From Sorghum bicolor (taxonomy: Eukaryota > Streptophyta > Magnoliopsida > Poales > Poaceae): 64,000 nt of DNA. The position numbers and the translations under genes were made by a program. Within the stretch, counting starts at the first letter, position 1, and each line of letters begins with the position of its first letter. The stretch lies in the NCBI RefSeq assembly GCF_000003195.3, contig NC_012873.2:47835166-47899165 (forward strand). The letters are read 5' to 3'. Shown here piece by piece: positions 23,856-36,439 of the stretch. The notes under the pieces were generated by a model. The model did not search any database. It was not told the DNA's origin and saw only the letters and a program-made list of their open reading frames with translations.

Positions 23856-24788
23856 GCATGTAGGGATTATATAACCTGTACCGCACAGTGAGTGGGTAAG
23901 TCATGTGCAAGTTGTACCTAAAAAGGGAGAAATGACAGTTGTTCGAAACGATAAAAATGAATTAATACCTCAAAGAAATGTTACTGGATGGCGAATGTGC
24001 ATAGATTATAGGAAACTCAACAAGGCAACAAGGAAAGATTATTTTCCTCTACCTTTCATTGATGAGATGCTAGAGCTTTTAGCCAACCATTCTTTCTTTT
24101 GTTTTCTTGATGGTTATTCAGGATATCACCAAATCCCTATCCACCCTAATGATTAAAGCAAAACCACATTTACATGTCCCCATGGAACTTATGCTTATCG
24201 TAGAATGTCTTTTAGATTATGTAATGCACCCGCTTCTTTCCAAAGATGTATGATGTCTATATTTTCTGATATGATAGAAAAGATCATGTAAGTTTTTATG
24301 GATGATTTTCAATTTATGGAAAAACTTTTGATGATTGTTTGGAAAATCTAGATAAGGTTTTGCAAAGATGTGAAGAAAAACACTTAGTCCTCAATTGGAA
24401 GAAATGTCATTTTATGGTTAGAGAGGGAATAGTGTTAGGACAGTTAGTGTCAGAAAGAGGTATAGAGGTAGATAAAGCTAAAGTGATCAAACAGCTACCT
24501 CCACCTATTAATATAAAAGGAATCCGAAGCTTTCTTGGTCATTGTGGTTTTTATCATAGATTTACAAAAATTTTCTCACAAATTGCTAGGCCAATGACTA
24601 GATTGTTAGCTAAGGATGTACCTTTTGAATTTAATGGTGAATGCTTAGAATCATTTAATATTATTAAGGAAACACTCACATCAACACCAATAATTCAACC
24701 CTCTGATTGGTCCTTACCTTTTGAAATTATATGTGATGCTAGAGATTATGCTGTAGGCGCAGATTTAGGGCAAACAAAAGATAAAATT
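23856..24788 (+). pseudogene. Element A reverse transcriptase, broken
   Basis: RT motifs are plain: MCIDYRKLNKATRKDYFPLP, FLDGYSGYHQIPIHP, GTYAYRRMSF-LCNAPASFQR and the catalytic FMDD. RNase H begins at ICDARDYAVGADLGQTKDK. In-frame stops (after GII, HPND and EKIM) and a frameshift around 24310 break it. Element B interrupts at 24788. Confidence 0.88.
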
Positions 24789-26382
24789 TGTTGGTATAAA
24801 TTAACTGCACTCCTTTAAATAAGATTTAAGTAAGACTATCCGTAAGCGCACAGATATCATACCAATGTCACATTTTACCCGGGGGGTTTTAAATATCTTA
24901 TCCACAGGGAAGGTCTATATGTAGGACTTATAACTATAATTTATACTATTGATGTGAACGGTAACCAATAACTAGAATCCTACTCTTAACAGGGATAAGT
25001 CGCTTGATAAAAGATACGAGATAAATAATGATCAGTCATCATAAATAGATAAATATTTAGAGCTCTTCTAGTCAAAGTAATAGCTAGCCATTGGATAAAC
25101 TCAGAAAGAAGTACTAAGGTAATTCTATAACTACGTCAATGAATAACTCTAATTAGTGCAATTACATCTAGAAATCATTGTTAAGTCAACCCTATATCGT
25201 AATCACATGCAAAGAGGCATCAACTAATGAGGGTTTTAAGACGCAACCGTCACCTCCTTCGCGACCGCACCCAAGCTAGTCCAACATACGGGGGGTGGAC
25301 TATAGAGGAACCAACGCAGCTGTCACCTACGTGGACTACCACACGACCCGGCACGTCAGGGTGCCCTCGCAGATAAACAAGATATCTAGACACCACGTCT
25401 ACATATTGTCTACCATCTACCTACCCATGGATTGGGTAAACGCTATACAAGCAATTACATGGATTCAATAAGATTAAACCAACGATCCTAGACATATAAT
25501 CAAAGTAGATAATGACTAATGCAATTAAGAATATATAAGAGATTAAGACAAATGTTGCCTGAATCATAATATTGAATACAATAAGAGAAAGGTACTAGAG
25601 CTATACCGAACTCCACGCTCCACATAGACGCTAGGGGCTCCAGATCCCGCTGAAGAACTAGAACTCTCCTACTTCTAATCTAATTAGGCTAAAACTATGA
25701 ACTAGAGAGGCTCTGATGAACTAGAGAAGGCTCTTGATGAATGGATCTCCAAATGGCTTGATGCCTCCAGGGAGGGGGGTCTGCCCCTCTATTTATAGCC
25801 GAGTGGGATCGACGTGCGCTGTAGGATCAAACCGACTTAACCAAGGGCCAAGATGACTCCTCAGAGGCGGTGGAGGAAGCTTCTAGAAGGGGGGCTGAAA
25901 CCCTAATAGGGGCGCCGACCGGCGCTGTGATGGGGTCGGCCGGCCCCACCTAGCGGCCTGTGGCCCCCGGTTTCTTCTGGTGTCTTCGAGAGTCTTCCCC
26001 CGTCCCGTTCATGATATTTTTTGTGGCAGATAAGTTTCGTGTTTATTTTGCACTTGAATCCCTCTTTTTAGCTTTTCTGGAATTCACCCTAGAAAATACA
26101 GAATATACAAAACTTGTGGAATTTTTTTTGAGCAAAAACCATGGGGTAAAACCCTCCGGCAACTTATAATTAAACTAAAGGGTTCAAACAGACTAGCGGA
26201 ACTTACAAATGTGAGGGCCTAACCAGAAGTTAGGCACAGAGGGAGGGAGGGAGAAGAACCACATGCTACAGAAGAAAAAAAAACTTGTGAAAATTGTCAG
26301 TTTAAACCCTAGACTAGTGTGTTTTCATGTTCTCCTTCGGGTTTGAAGTTCTAATAAAAGTTGACGTTATCTACTGTCAACA
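24789..26382 (-). repeat. Element B 3' LTR
   Basis: This 1.59-kb LTR reads, on the minus strand, from TGTTGACAGTAGATAACG to TTATACCAACA, with a TATTTATAG-type TATA box near 25790. The copy at 57650-62103 is the same LTR interrupted by element C. Confidence 0.88.
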
Positions 26383-26400
26383 ATTCCCCCAAGCTTACCT
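26383..26400 (-). other. Element B polypurine tract
   Basis: On the minus strand AAGCTTGGGGGAATT directly precedes the 3' LTR, as expected for plus-strand priming. Confidence 0.8.
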
Positions 26401-29029
26401 TTTGCGAGTCCCTTGGCAAACCCAGCCTAAGCAATATATGTATTTGGATCAAGAGTTGCTACAATGTTTTTATTCTTTCCAAGCACACATGCTCTCAAAC
26501 AAAGATTCTCCTCTAGATTAGTTAATAATTGTTCTAATCTTCAAGCTTACCCATTTTACCTTTAACCATGGGGCTTTACAGCTTTTGCATGAGTTTTGAG
26601 CAATCAAAAGACAGAACAATCAGGTCAAGCACTATGTCTCAAATTCTTTGTAGAACCATTATTCTGGAGTTTTCATAAGTTTTCAGAATAAAACTCAGAG
26701 TTTAATTGTATGACACCCTCAAGTCTCTCAATGTATGTGGTATTTATGGTTCTCTCTTGAGGCATTAATGATGTTATGCCTCCTATAGCTAAAGGTATAT
26801 ATGGTAGAGCTTATAGGAGTGCCAATAACAAGGATATGCATACTTGCAATGCATGTATTGTAAAGTCAACTAATGGATCCATAGAGAATCGAGGCATACA
26901 ATCAAACCAAGGTGTGCATGTGTATGGAATATGGTGGATAGGTGAATTCTTTAGTATTTGTGGCTAATTTCTATCTCTACTTTTGCTCCTTGAGGATAAA
27001 TCTCCCTTTTGATCTTGGAATTTTTTGCGGGAAAACATGGGCTATATTTATTTCTTTTTTTTGTTTTTATACAGGGAGGCGGGCATCTAGTATCCATTGT
27101 TTTAATTATTGGGACACTTGTCCATCTTATACTCCCCTTTTTTTCTTTTATATTTTTGCATAGCCACATGTATCCTTTGAATACAATAAATGATCAGAGA
27201 GGTAATAATAAGAACTTAGGGCATTTAAGACAGGGGTTATCCTATAGGATGATTGTATATTTTTGTGTCCTCTCCCAATATAGGAGGAGAACATGATTGA
27301 TGGATATGGAAGGGAGATGATTGCAATTACTCCTAGTGTGGGAATAATGCATATGTGGACAGGAGTGTGTACGTGATCTTGGTTTTAAAAGCATGACAAG
27401 ACTCTCGTAAGGTATACTACAAAGGTTGCCTGAACTCAATGCAAAGCAAGCAGCATAAATGTGCAAAAGTTTTCCTAACTCTAAATGTATATTATATATG
27501 GCTTTGGTAGGAATTCAAACTTATCATACAAGAGCTCATCATGTTGGATTTTAGGTTTTCAAAATAAATCTCCAGAACTTAGTAATGCTAGGAATAAGAT
27601 AAATAGCAGCTCGGACTTTCAATGATCATATCAACCAACTACCTAGACTTAGCTCAAACTTATGCCTCCACAAGTTACAGGTTCAGTGTAAACCTTCAAA
27701 TTAAAATTGTCATGTCCAAAACTCGAGAGAATCTAACGTTGGAATCTAGGCACTTGTAAAGAAATATAACAGAGCAACTATTTATCATCTCCAAGGCAAA
27801 ATTTTAATGGTCACCAATCTTTAATTAGCTCTAGCCTAGACACACTCTAATATAATTAATACTAACTAAGACTTCTTTTTATTGGTTTTTAGATTTTATT
27901 TAACCACATACTCATAAAAGACTCAACAGACGTGGACCTTGATGTGCCCACATATTTTTTGGTATTTTTATATCTATGTAGTCTCGATAATCGCTTAGGT
28001 ATAATTACGTGATAACTAGAGGATGCTCCTCCCCCAAGCTAGATAGTTGCAATACTTGGTGTAGATGTCCTTTAGAGTGAGCTAACCAGTAGCGGACCTG
28101 GTGGGTGCCATTGATAGACTCTCTCCTTGTTATGATGTCATTCCTGCATAAATACTCTCCACAAAGAGAAACCAAAACTCGAGGCCCGAATTTTGTTAAT
28201 GGGTTAGTGGTCAGCCAAAAAGTAATTAATCTTCTTTATGAGCTAGTTTTAATGTTATCTAATTTAAACAGGATTTCAATTTTCTCTTATTATTTTTTTG
28301 AGAATTTTCTATTTATGATGTAGGAATTTAAATATGAATGCTATATATTTTTTTATGCCACCACAGTAAATATTCCCAAGGAGTTACCATAAATTTATTC
28401 ACATGGGCTTAGTATTTAGATGTAGTAGTTAAAGCAGTAAATATTTGTTTGTATTTTGTATTAATATGCTAAGAGAAATAAATATGCTACTAGGTGTATT
28501 AAAACAAAATTACTAATGCATGCTAACTTAACTAGACAACTACCATTCTGACCTTATGGCTAGGGTATGAAATTTAAAGTCTACTGACACGACTTAGATA
28601 GAGGAGAACACTTACTCAGTGGGTTCATTGTGTGAGGTAACCTCAGTCAACTCTATGTTTAATAGTGATGCGTCACGTGCCTTCTTCTATCTCGTTTCTA
28701 TTTCTTTTGCTTCTCTCTTTTTTAGCTCCAGCTCTTCAACTTTATTCTCTTTCTCCCATGCTTCTAACCGTGTTGATAACTAGGGGATGCTCTCCCCAAG
28801 CTAGATGTTTGCTGATGGTTGATTGTTGAAGCCGAGTGGTCCTCATAGAGGAACTCATGCTTATAAGAGCAAGTGTTGCCTGAAATACTTCAATCTCATC
28901 ACCTAAGAAGTTACGTTATATGTCAGAAAGGTGTACTTCAAGTGATGAAGATAAAGATTCCTTGGTAAGCTCGCTCTTGGAGTCATCCTACACAAAACTC
29001 TCACAAAACACCAAAACTCGTGGAACGGT
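26383..29029 (-). mobile_element. Element B internal domain, 3' part (non-coding)
   Basis: A/T-rich sequence of 2.6 kb with no recognised domain on either strand. CTAGATAGTTGC near 28040 and CTAGATGTTTGC near 28800 lie beside CTCCCCCAAGCT motifs that, inverted, resemble the GCTTGGGGGAG blocks of the D 3' non-coding region. Confidence 0.7.
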
Positions 29030-29894
29030 TGAAAGGTCCTTGTTTGGTTTTGGTAATTGAGTGACAACTTAGGTGGACTAATAGTGTTTATGTGAGATAC
29101 ACAGGAGATTAGTCCACAGGTGGTCATGTAATAATGGAGGAGCTCATTGCATATGAGACATGACATGGAGTCATGTGACCAAGGTGGAGAAGATCAAGAT
29201 GAGGCTTGGCTTGTTGGACCGGTTGCAAGAGTGAAGGGCAAGTCGGAGGCTTTGAAGCGAGGGACCGCGTGTGACGGTGAAGCTTGAGCAAGACTTGGTG
29301 CTGATGGACCGAGGCAACGGTGAAGAGCAAGTGAGGTCAAGATCGATGAACCAATACGGTCATGTGATGATATGAAGTGGATCATATCATTTGGTGATTG
29401 GTTGGTGCATGTGTTGCATCAACATTGGAGGAGATGGAATGGAAAGCGCAAGGCAAAGGTATAACCTAGGGCATTTCCATTTCACCGGTCATAGGTGTGT
29501 AGAGAAGTTTATGACCGGATTTAGGATAGATGACCGTACTATCAAGAGGGACAAACTTGTTTGCATATCAGTCATCTAGTGCCACTTGAGCGATCTAACT
29601 TCGCATACGTGCTAGGATCGAGTGGCGTGGCAAGTTGAGAGGCTAACTCCTTCGGGAAAATGTTTATGAAAATTCTAACACAATTGCACATGGTGGTGTA
29701 CACTTGGTGGTGTTGGCACATTTGCAAAGGAGGTTGAAATTCCTAGGGTAGAGAGGGGTTTGGGTTCCTCTCTCCCTCCCCACCGAGCTTGCGAGGGGAT
29801 TCGGCGCTTTTGAGAAAATTAAGTGTATATTTTCTATTGCGCTGGTGGAAAATTTTTGGAGAAGACGCGGGAGTGTTTTTCACTGAGAAACACT

Positions 29895-30312
29895 CACCGG
29901 ACGCACTGCGCGGAGGCACCAGACGCTGGCCTTTAGCATCCGGTGTGCTGTCGGGTGTAGCAGAGTGCACCGAACGCACCGGAGCGAGTCCGGTGCTCAG
30001 CGTCCGGTGTGCGGGCGGTTTGGCAACCCTCTCTGCGCATGAGTCCGGTGAGCACCGGACACTCAGGGTGCGTCCGGTGGCTCGCGTCCGGTGACCCTAC
30101 GAGTTTGCGGAGCTCTCTGCGCACGGGTCCGGTGTGCACCGGACGAATCCGGTGTGACGCAGTAGAGCGTCCGGTGGTGCTATGCAGACGCGCATGGACA
30201 GTAGCCGTTGGCGGCAACGGTCGAGTTCAAATGGCTAGTGACACATGGCTGACGCCTGAGCACCGGACGCTAGGGGTTGAGCGCCCGGTGGCTCCCTGTG
30301 AGCGTCCGGTGC
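29895..30312 (+). repeat. Cluster of inverted CCGG motifs in G2
   Basis: GCGTCCGGTG and its reverse complement CACCGGACGC, with near copies, occur more than a dozen times in about 420 bp. Corresponding clusters are at about 22795-23245 (G1) and 45148-45620 (G3). Confidence 0.85.
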
Positions 30313-30362
30313 CCTCGTGTTTTGCCCACTGAAGGGGCAACGGCTAGTTTAGCCCTTGGGGC

Positions 30363-30370
30363 TATAAATA
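30363..30370 (+). promoter_or_regulatory. TATA box of solo LTR G2
   Basis: TATAAATA lies just after the GC-rich U3 motif cluster. The equivalent inverted boxes are at 22735-22743 in G1 and 45090-45097 in G3. Confidence 0.65.
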
Positions 30371-31463
30371 GAAGTGGTGGCCGGCCTTGGCTGGTGCTGA
30401 GCACCCTTAGGACTTAGTGTCCATGCTTGGGGAGTGCTAGGAAAGCCTCTAACTCACTTGTGCTTGCAAGAGTGCGAATCTATAGCGAGTGAGTGATTCT
30501 AGTGCGTTGCATTGAGAGATTGCATCGAGTGGCACTAGGTGTTCGTGTTGTAAGCCGGTGGTGCTTGTTACTCTTGGAGGTTGCCACCTCCTAGACGGCT
30601 TGGTGGCTTGTGACTCCGTCGAAGCACGCAAGAAGATTGTGCGGTCCTCCGGAGAAGAGATTGTGAGGGGTACGGTGCTCACCCCGCGGGGATCGCGAAG
30701 AGCAACTCTAGTTGAGCGAGACGTGAAGAGCGACAAGTGGTCCGGCTGGATCAAGTGCTAGAGCTTGTGGTAAGCACTCCACATGGGAGACTGTGACTTG
30801 CGGGTCACCACTAGCAAGAGGACCGGCGGCAACCTTGGAGCTTGTCTCAACGGGGACGTAGCTTGGTGGCAACCAAGTGAACCTCGGGAGAAAATCATCA
30901 TGTCAACATTATTCTTCCCGTTGGTTTGCAAGTCCCTAACACAAGCTTGTTCTTACATTCATATACTTGTGCTTGTGTAGTTTCTCTAGTAATTAGTTAG
31001 CTTGTGTAACTTGCTAGTTACCTTCTTGCTTGTGTAGCTAGAAGTAGTTCCCTTGCGTGACTAATTTGGTTTGTGTAACCTTGTTAGTCACATTGCTTAG
31101 TTTGTGTAGCTATGGATTTTGCGCTCTCTAATTTGGCATTGGTTGCCTTGTTATTGAGCATTGCTAGTGAGCTTAGGAGCTTTGTGCTTTTGCTTACTAG
31201 TTGTGTAGGAGCTCCCCGGTTTGCAAAGTACTAGTTGCATAGGTTTGTATGACCTTGCTCCTAGAATTGATTAGGTGAGCTCTTGCTAAGGTAGCACCTT
31301 GCTTGCTTGTTCAGAATCTTTTCAAGGTGCTAGAGAACTTAGATAGAGGGGTGTAGTCTTGGCTAGACCGATAGTTTTAATTCCGCATTGTTTCGGTTAG
31401 CCGGCGCGATAAGTTTTAGAAAGGACTATTCACCCCCCTCTAGTCCGCTATCTCGACCCTTCA

Positions 31464-31694
31464 ACGGTATTAGGATAAGATGTTAATGATTATCGTTTTT
31501 AGAGGATTGGGTGTTATGGTGGTTTCAAAGTATTTTTAAAACAACAGTATTGCAGTAGGATGCTCAATTAATGTTTTTGGATTTTATGGGTTTATATGCA
31601 TAAAGTGCAAATGCATGATATATATTTTTATCTTATAAGCCACCACAGTGAGAACTCCTACAGCTTTTACACTACCAGGGTTTCACATGGAGCT

Positions 31695-31725
<31 letters not shown>

Positions 31726-31736
31726 ATGCATGTATG
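31464..31736 (-). mobile_element. Element B internal domain, short segment
   Basis: Non-coding B sequence between G2 and element E, with a (TA)n microsatellite at about 31695-31722. It starts with the ACGGT duplication of G2 and ends with the GTATG duplication of E. Confidence 0.75.
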
Positions 31737-33195
31737 TGTTGACGATCCTTAAGTACTAAATTTAACTATCAACTAAACATGGTAAAGGATCAATATGCAC
31801 CAAACACTTAGAATTAGGGTTTTATCTGACAGAATTCCACGAGCTTTGGTGTTTGTCTATTTCTGTAGGGGGTTATGAGAAAATATGGAGAGAAGGCCCA
31901 CATGCCACGTAATTTTCCTTAATCTAGAAGAGTCCAGAAGCCACGGGAACAAACGGGAAGCCGAACGGGCCCGGGGGCAGGGCGCCCGCCCTGGCCTCGG
32001 GGCCAATCGATCACGTTCAACTTCGCGGATTATGCTCCACCGACCTAAAGGATCAAGGAAAACCGTGCGATCAATGTCGGTTTGATCCGACGGCCCAAAT
32101 TCACTTGAGGGGACTATATAAACAAGGCCTCTCCACCCAAGGGGGAGAGAGGAGAAATCATTATCAGAGGAAGCCATCAAAGTTAGGGTTTTAGAACTTC
32201 TCTCCCACAGAGAATTAGAATTAGCTACTCCCTAATCCTTCAAGTTCTATAGGATTGATTAGATAGAATTAGAGAAGTAGAGCCTAGCGCTCTGGATTCG
32301 GATCTTCGTTAATAAAGATTGGTATTATATCTTTCTCTACTACTTTATTCTAATTGCATTATGTCTCTATTTATTATGATCTTAGTTTGCTCTAGTTCTA
32401 TATTTGATATAGTTATGATTGATAATGAGTTTATGTATAAGTTTGCAAAGCGCTTAGCTCTTGACGCGCGGGAGTTAAGTGGTAGATCACATGTGGGCGT
32501 GGTGCTTAGATGTTATTTACCTGCAAATGTATCCTATTGGCCGGGTCGTGTGGTAGTTCGCGATAGTGACAACTTTTTTGATTCTTATATAGTCCACCCT
32601 CCGTTGATAGGACAGGCAGAATTTGTATTGCGGAGTAAGTCTTGCGATGTTCTGATTTACTTTAGCAATGTTCCTTATACATGAATGAAGAGTCTTTTAT
32701 GCTATATATGATCTTGTAGATAACTAGAGTAGATTGTGACTTAGTAGATAGTAGATAACTTAGAATCCATTCTCTAGCTAATCCGATGTCACCTTACATA
32801 TATGAGGAGTAGTCTATTTTCTAATCGCTGTGTTATTTACCCATGAGCTTATATTTCATTATCATTATTATTATGGCTTACCGCCTGCCAAAGTAAGTGA
32901 CTGTGTAACGAGTTCCTCATTAGTAATCATGTTCTTGTAAGTTTATCTCTAGTCTATGCCTTGATAGATTTTATCCTTATCTTCATTTCCACTGTCCTCT
33001 TAAGCAAAATTATAAATAACGATACCTGGAATACTTTCCTGGTGAAATACTACAATGAGGTATTTTATCTGTGCGCTTACGGATAGAATAGATTATTTTC
33101 TAGAGAGCCTTTACATTGATAAATACCTTTGTACACTCTGGCACCATGCTGGGGATGACAACCTAGTATTCAAGTGGTGTTAGTAAGTGTCAACA
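31737..33195 (+). repeat. Element E 5' LTR
   Basis: It opens TGTTGACGATCC and closes AAGTGTCAACA, 1.46 kb. A TATATAAA box lies at 32115-32122. The open frame at 32319-32684 lies inside the LTR and has no domain. Confidence 0.88.
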
Positions 33196-33203
33196 AGCAT
33201 TTC

Positions 33204-33221
33204 TGGCGCCTTTGCCGGGGA
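33204..33221 (+). other. Element E primer binding site (tRNA-Asp type)
   Basis: TGGCGCCTTTGCCGGGGA differs at one base from the tRNA-Asp complement and follows the LTR by eight bases. Confidence 0.85.
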
Positions 33222-33505
33222 ACAAAGGGGAACACATAGGAACGGTAAGGAAAGTCAGGAAGTCAGTCAAGGTTATTAACATAAAATATTAGACTAGACT
33301 ATGGAGAAATAATTGCATAAAACAGCTACTAAATGAGAAATCATAACAAGGTACCTCTGCTTTGGCAGGTTCACCCTGTTGTTTTTCTATGTTTATATTT
33401 TTATACAGGGTATATCAGGATTGACTTTGGTACATTCAACTCTTCATCATCAGAACCAAAGCAATCAAGAAAGAAAGAAGAAGCTACCTACCAATTGCTG
33501 AAGCT

Positions 33506-34133
33506 ATGGCACAGAAGACCTTGCAAGAATTCTCTACTCCAAGTCTTGAGAACATTCCAACTGGTCCAAGATTTGTAGTAGAAGAAGGAGCACCCGAGTT
33601 TGAGCTCAAGTCAAGCCTCATTAATTTGGTACAAGCTACACAATTCAGTGGAAAGGCACATGAAGATGCTAGTACACACTTGCAAAATTTCTTAGAGATT
33701 GGAAGCACAATCCGCATCAACGGAGTTGACAAAGACGTCATACTGCTTCGCCTCTTTCCATTCTCACTAGAAGGGAAAGCAAGGAAGTGGTTCTACACTC
33801 ATCAAGATAACATCAACAACTGGACGAACTTGTCAGATGCCTTTCTATCAAAGTTTTCCCTATAGGCAAAACAGCTACCTTAAGAGGAAATATTGTTAGT
33901 TTTCAACAGCAGAAGACAGAAACCATTTCAGAAGCATGGGAGCATTTTCAAGGATACATATAAGATTGTCCTCACCATGGAATGGCTAGATGGTTACTTA
34001 TGCAGACCTTCTACCATGGATTAACCCAGAAGGCTCGTGAGTGCCTAGATGCATCTGCTAAAGGATCATTCTTGGAGCTTACAATTGGAAAAGCAGAAAT
34101 ACTTTTGGATAAGATAGCAGAAAATCAAAGCTG
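33506..34133 (+). pseudogene. Element E gag fragment
   Basis: MAQKTLQEFSTPSLENIPTG opens a gag whose core reads FSGKAHEDASTHLQNFLEI and FPFSLEGKARKWFYTH, the gypsy gag fold. The frame shifts by one base near 33858 and resumes with ISEAWEHFQ and TFYHGLTQKARECLDASA. It ends where the internal deletion joins the 3' LTR. Its sequence is distinct from the A and D gag. Confidence 0.85.
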
Positions 34134-36439
34134 GTTCGTGTGGTAGTTCGCGATAGTGACAGCTTCGTTGATTCTTATATAGTCCACCCTCCGTTGATAG
34201 TGTTGACGGTCCTTAAGTATCAAATTTAATTAACAAATAAACATAGAAAAGGATCCAAATGAAATCAACATCCAGACTTAGGGTTTTATCTGACAGAATT
34301 CCACGAGTTTTGGTGTTTGTCTATTTCTACAGGGGGTTATCAGGAAATACGGAAGAAATGCCCACACGTCGAGATTACATAGAGATATCAACGTGCCGCG
34401 CAATTATCTTACTTCTAGAAGACTCCAGAAGCCACGGGAACGAAGCGGAGGCGAAACAGGGCCTGGCCCTGGGCGCCCGCCCAGGAGACCAGGGCGCTCG
34501 CCCCCCTGTAGAGTCCAATCAGAACTCTCTTTCGGGATTAAGCTCCACCGACCTAAAGGATCAAGGATAACCATTCAATCAATGTCGGTTTGATCCAACA
34601 GCCCATATTCACTTGAAGGGACTATAAAACTAGACCCCCTGGCCCCTGGAGGAGAGAGCCTCTCAACCCTAATTCATTATTCTTCAAGGGAGAAGAAGCC
34701 TCTGATCAAGCCTAGAGCCACCACATCAATTAGACATCTAGATTAGCATAGCTACATAGGATTAGAACTAGGAGTCAATCTTCGATTGGTTTTCGGATCT
34801 GTCAAGAGGATTCTTGGTAATTCTCTAATTGTTCTTCTAATTGTTCATCTTGTTCTTCAATATTATGAATATGATTTTGTTCTATTTCAATATATTGCTT
34901 ATGACTTTGCTCTACTTGTTTATATTCAAGATTATATTGTTCTTAGTTTGTCATAGTTATATACTTGGCTTAGTTAGATTGGATCTATATACATGTTTAG
35001 GCTCATATAGCATTTATCCATCGGATCCATGGGTAAATGATAGATATTGTGTAGGTGTGGTGCTTATACCGTATTTATCTGCGATTGTACCCAATATGCC
35101 AGATCGTGGGGTAGTTCGTGATAGTGACAGCTTCATTGATTCTTATATAGTCCCCCTCTCGTGTATTGGGCTGGCAGAGCAACATTATTACAGGGGAGTG
35201 ATTACGATGTTTCTCATATTCCTTGCTAATATCACTATGCATGGGTGTAGTCTTGTCTTACAATGATTGCTAAGTATGCTTGCACTAACTATGATAATGC
35301 TAGACTGTATAGTTAAGAATAACTTAGGAAATATTCTTGTAGTTCGTTCTAATTCCATGCTAATGACTTGCTAGGATATCATGAGGTGCTTATCATATTT
35401 ATACGTGGTTAAGTTATGCTGATCAGATTAATTATCTTTGTCACTATTCATTACTCTATATATCTTTTATGTGTCACTTACCCCTGTATGAAAGAGTTAG
35501 ATAAATGTTCTCAATTATACATGCAATGATAGATACTCAATCTCATATTCCATTCTATAATCAATATTGATGATTGCTAATCCCTTACCAGTGGTAAAAA
35601 TATAAATAACGATACCTGGAATACTTCCCGGTTAAAATGCTACATCGGTATTAATCTGTGCGCTTGCAGATCCCATTCATTATTTATTTAGATGAGCAAT
35701 TGCATATTTCAATACCGCGTCTCTCATGTCATGCTGGGGATGACAACTTGGCTTAAGTGGTATGAGGGATAGGTTTGGCATTTTTGACACCGTTATCAGA
35801 ATTAGAAAACTAAGTCTACTTTTGGTAATGATGTTAAGAATACCCAACAGATAGGACAGGCAGAATTTGTATTGCGGAGTAAGTCTTGCGATGTTCTGAT
35901 TTACTTTAGCAATGTTCCATATACATGAATGAAGAGTCTTTTATGCTATATATGATCTTGTAGATAACTAGAGTAGATTGTGACTTAGTAGATAGTAGAT
36001 AACTTAGAATCCATTCTCTAGCTAATCTGACGTCACCTTACATATATGAGGAGTAGTCTATTTTCTAATCGCCGTGTTATTTACCCATGAGCTTATATTT
36101 CATTATCATTATTATTATGGCTTACCCCCTGCCAAAGTAAGTGACTGTGTAACGAGTTCCTCATTAGTAATCATGTTCTTGTAAGTTTATCTCTAGTCTA
36201 TGCCTTGATAGATTTTATCCTTATCTTCATTTCCACTGTCCTCTTAAGCAAAATTATAAATAACGATACCTAGAATACTTTCCTGGTGAAATGCTACAAT
36301 GAGGTATTTTATCTGTGCGCTTACGGATAGAATAGATTATTTTCTAGAGAGCCTTTACATTCATAAATACCTTTGTACACTCTGGTACCATGCTGGGGAT
36401 GACAACCTAGTATTCAAGTAGTGTTAGTAAGTGTCAACA
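34134..36439 (+). repeat. Element E 3' LTR remnant, split by F
   Basis: 34134-34200 and 35850-36439 match the 5' LTR of E from the CGTGTGGTAGTTCGCG region to the AAGTGTCAACA end. The first half of the LTR is missing through the internal deletion. Confidence 0.88.
34201..35849 (+). mobile_element. LTR F inserted in the 3' LTR of E
   Basis: TGTTGACGGTCC to TACCCAACA, 1.65 kb, with target duplication GATAG (34196-34200 and 35850-35854). It has a TATAAAA box near 34624 and is related to the D and E LTRs. A worn primer-site-like stretch (GGCATTTTTGACACCGTTATC, split here as GGCATTTTTGACACC and GTTATC) near 35777-35797 lies inside the unit, so it may be more than a simple solo LTR. Confidence 0.8.

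Larger units (their letters stand above)
29030..31463 (+). mobile_element. Solo LTR G2
   Basis: Bounded by TGAAAGG and CCCTTCA with target duplication ACGGT (29025-29029 and 31464-31468). The 2.43-kb unit is the same family as G1 and G3 but in opposite orientation. A TATA box (30363-30370) follows a dense cluster of GCGTCCGGTG and inverse motifs (about 29895-30312). Open frames inside are shared with G3 and show no domain. Confidence 0.88.
31737..36439 (+). mobile_element. Element E: internally deleted gypsy-type retrotransposon
   Basis: The 5' LTR (31737-33195), primer site and gag are followed by an abrupt jump at about 34134 into the middle of the 3' LTR. The 3' LTR ends at 36439. Target duplication GTATG (31732-31736 and 36440-36444) shows one insertion that later lost most of gag-pol and the first part of the 3' LTR. 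Solo LTR F interrupts the 3' LTR. Confidence 0.88.

Noticed and set aside
29895..30312. Regular short repeats resembling a CRISPR array
   Set aside because: Motifs occur in both orientations with irregular spacing and no unique spacers, in a plant LTR.
31695..31722. (TA)n run as a regulatory site
   Set aside because: Simple microsatellite within element B; a similar one is at about 20034-20056.
32319..32684. 121-residue open frame
   Set aside because: Lies wholly in the E 5' LTR and has no domain.
34841..35266. 141-residue hydrophobic open frame
   Set aside because: Lies in LTR F, A/T-rich, no domain.
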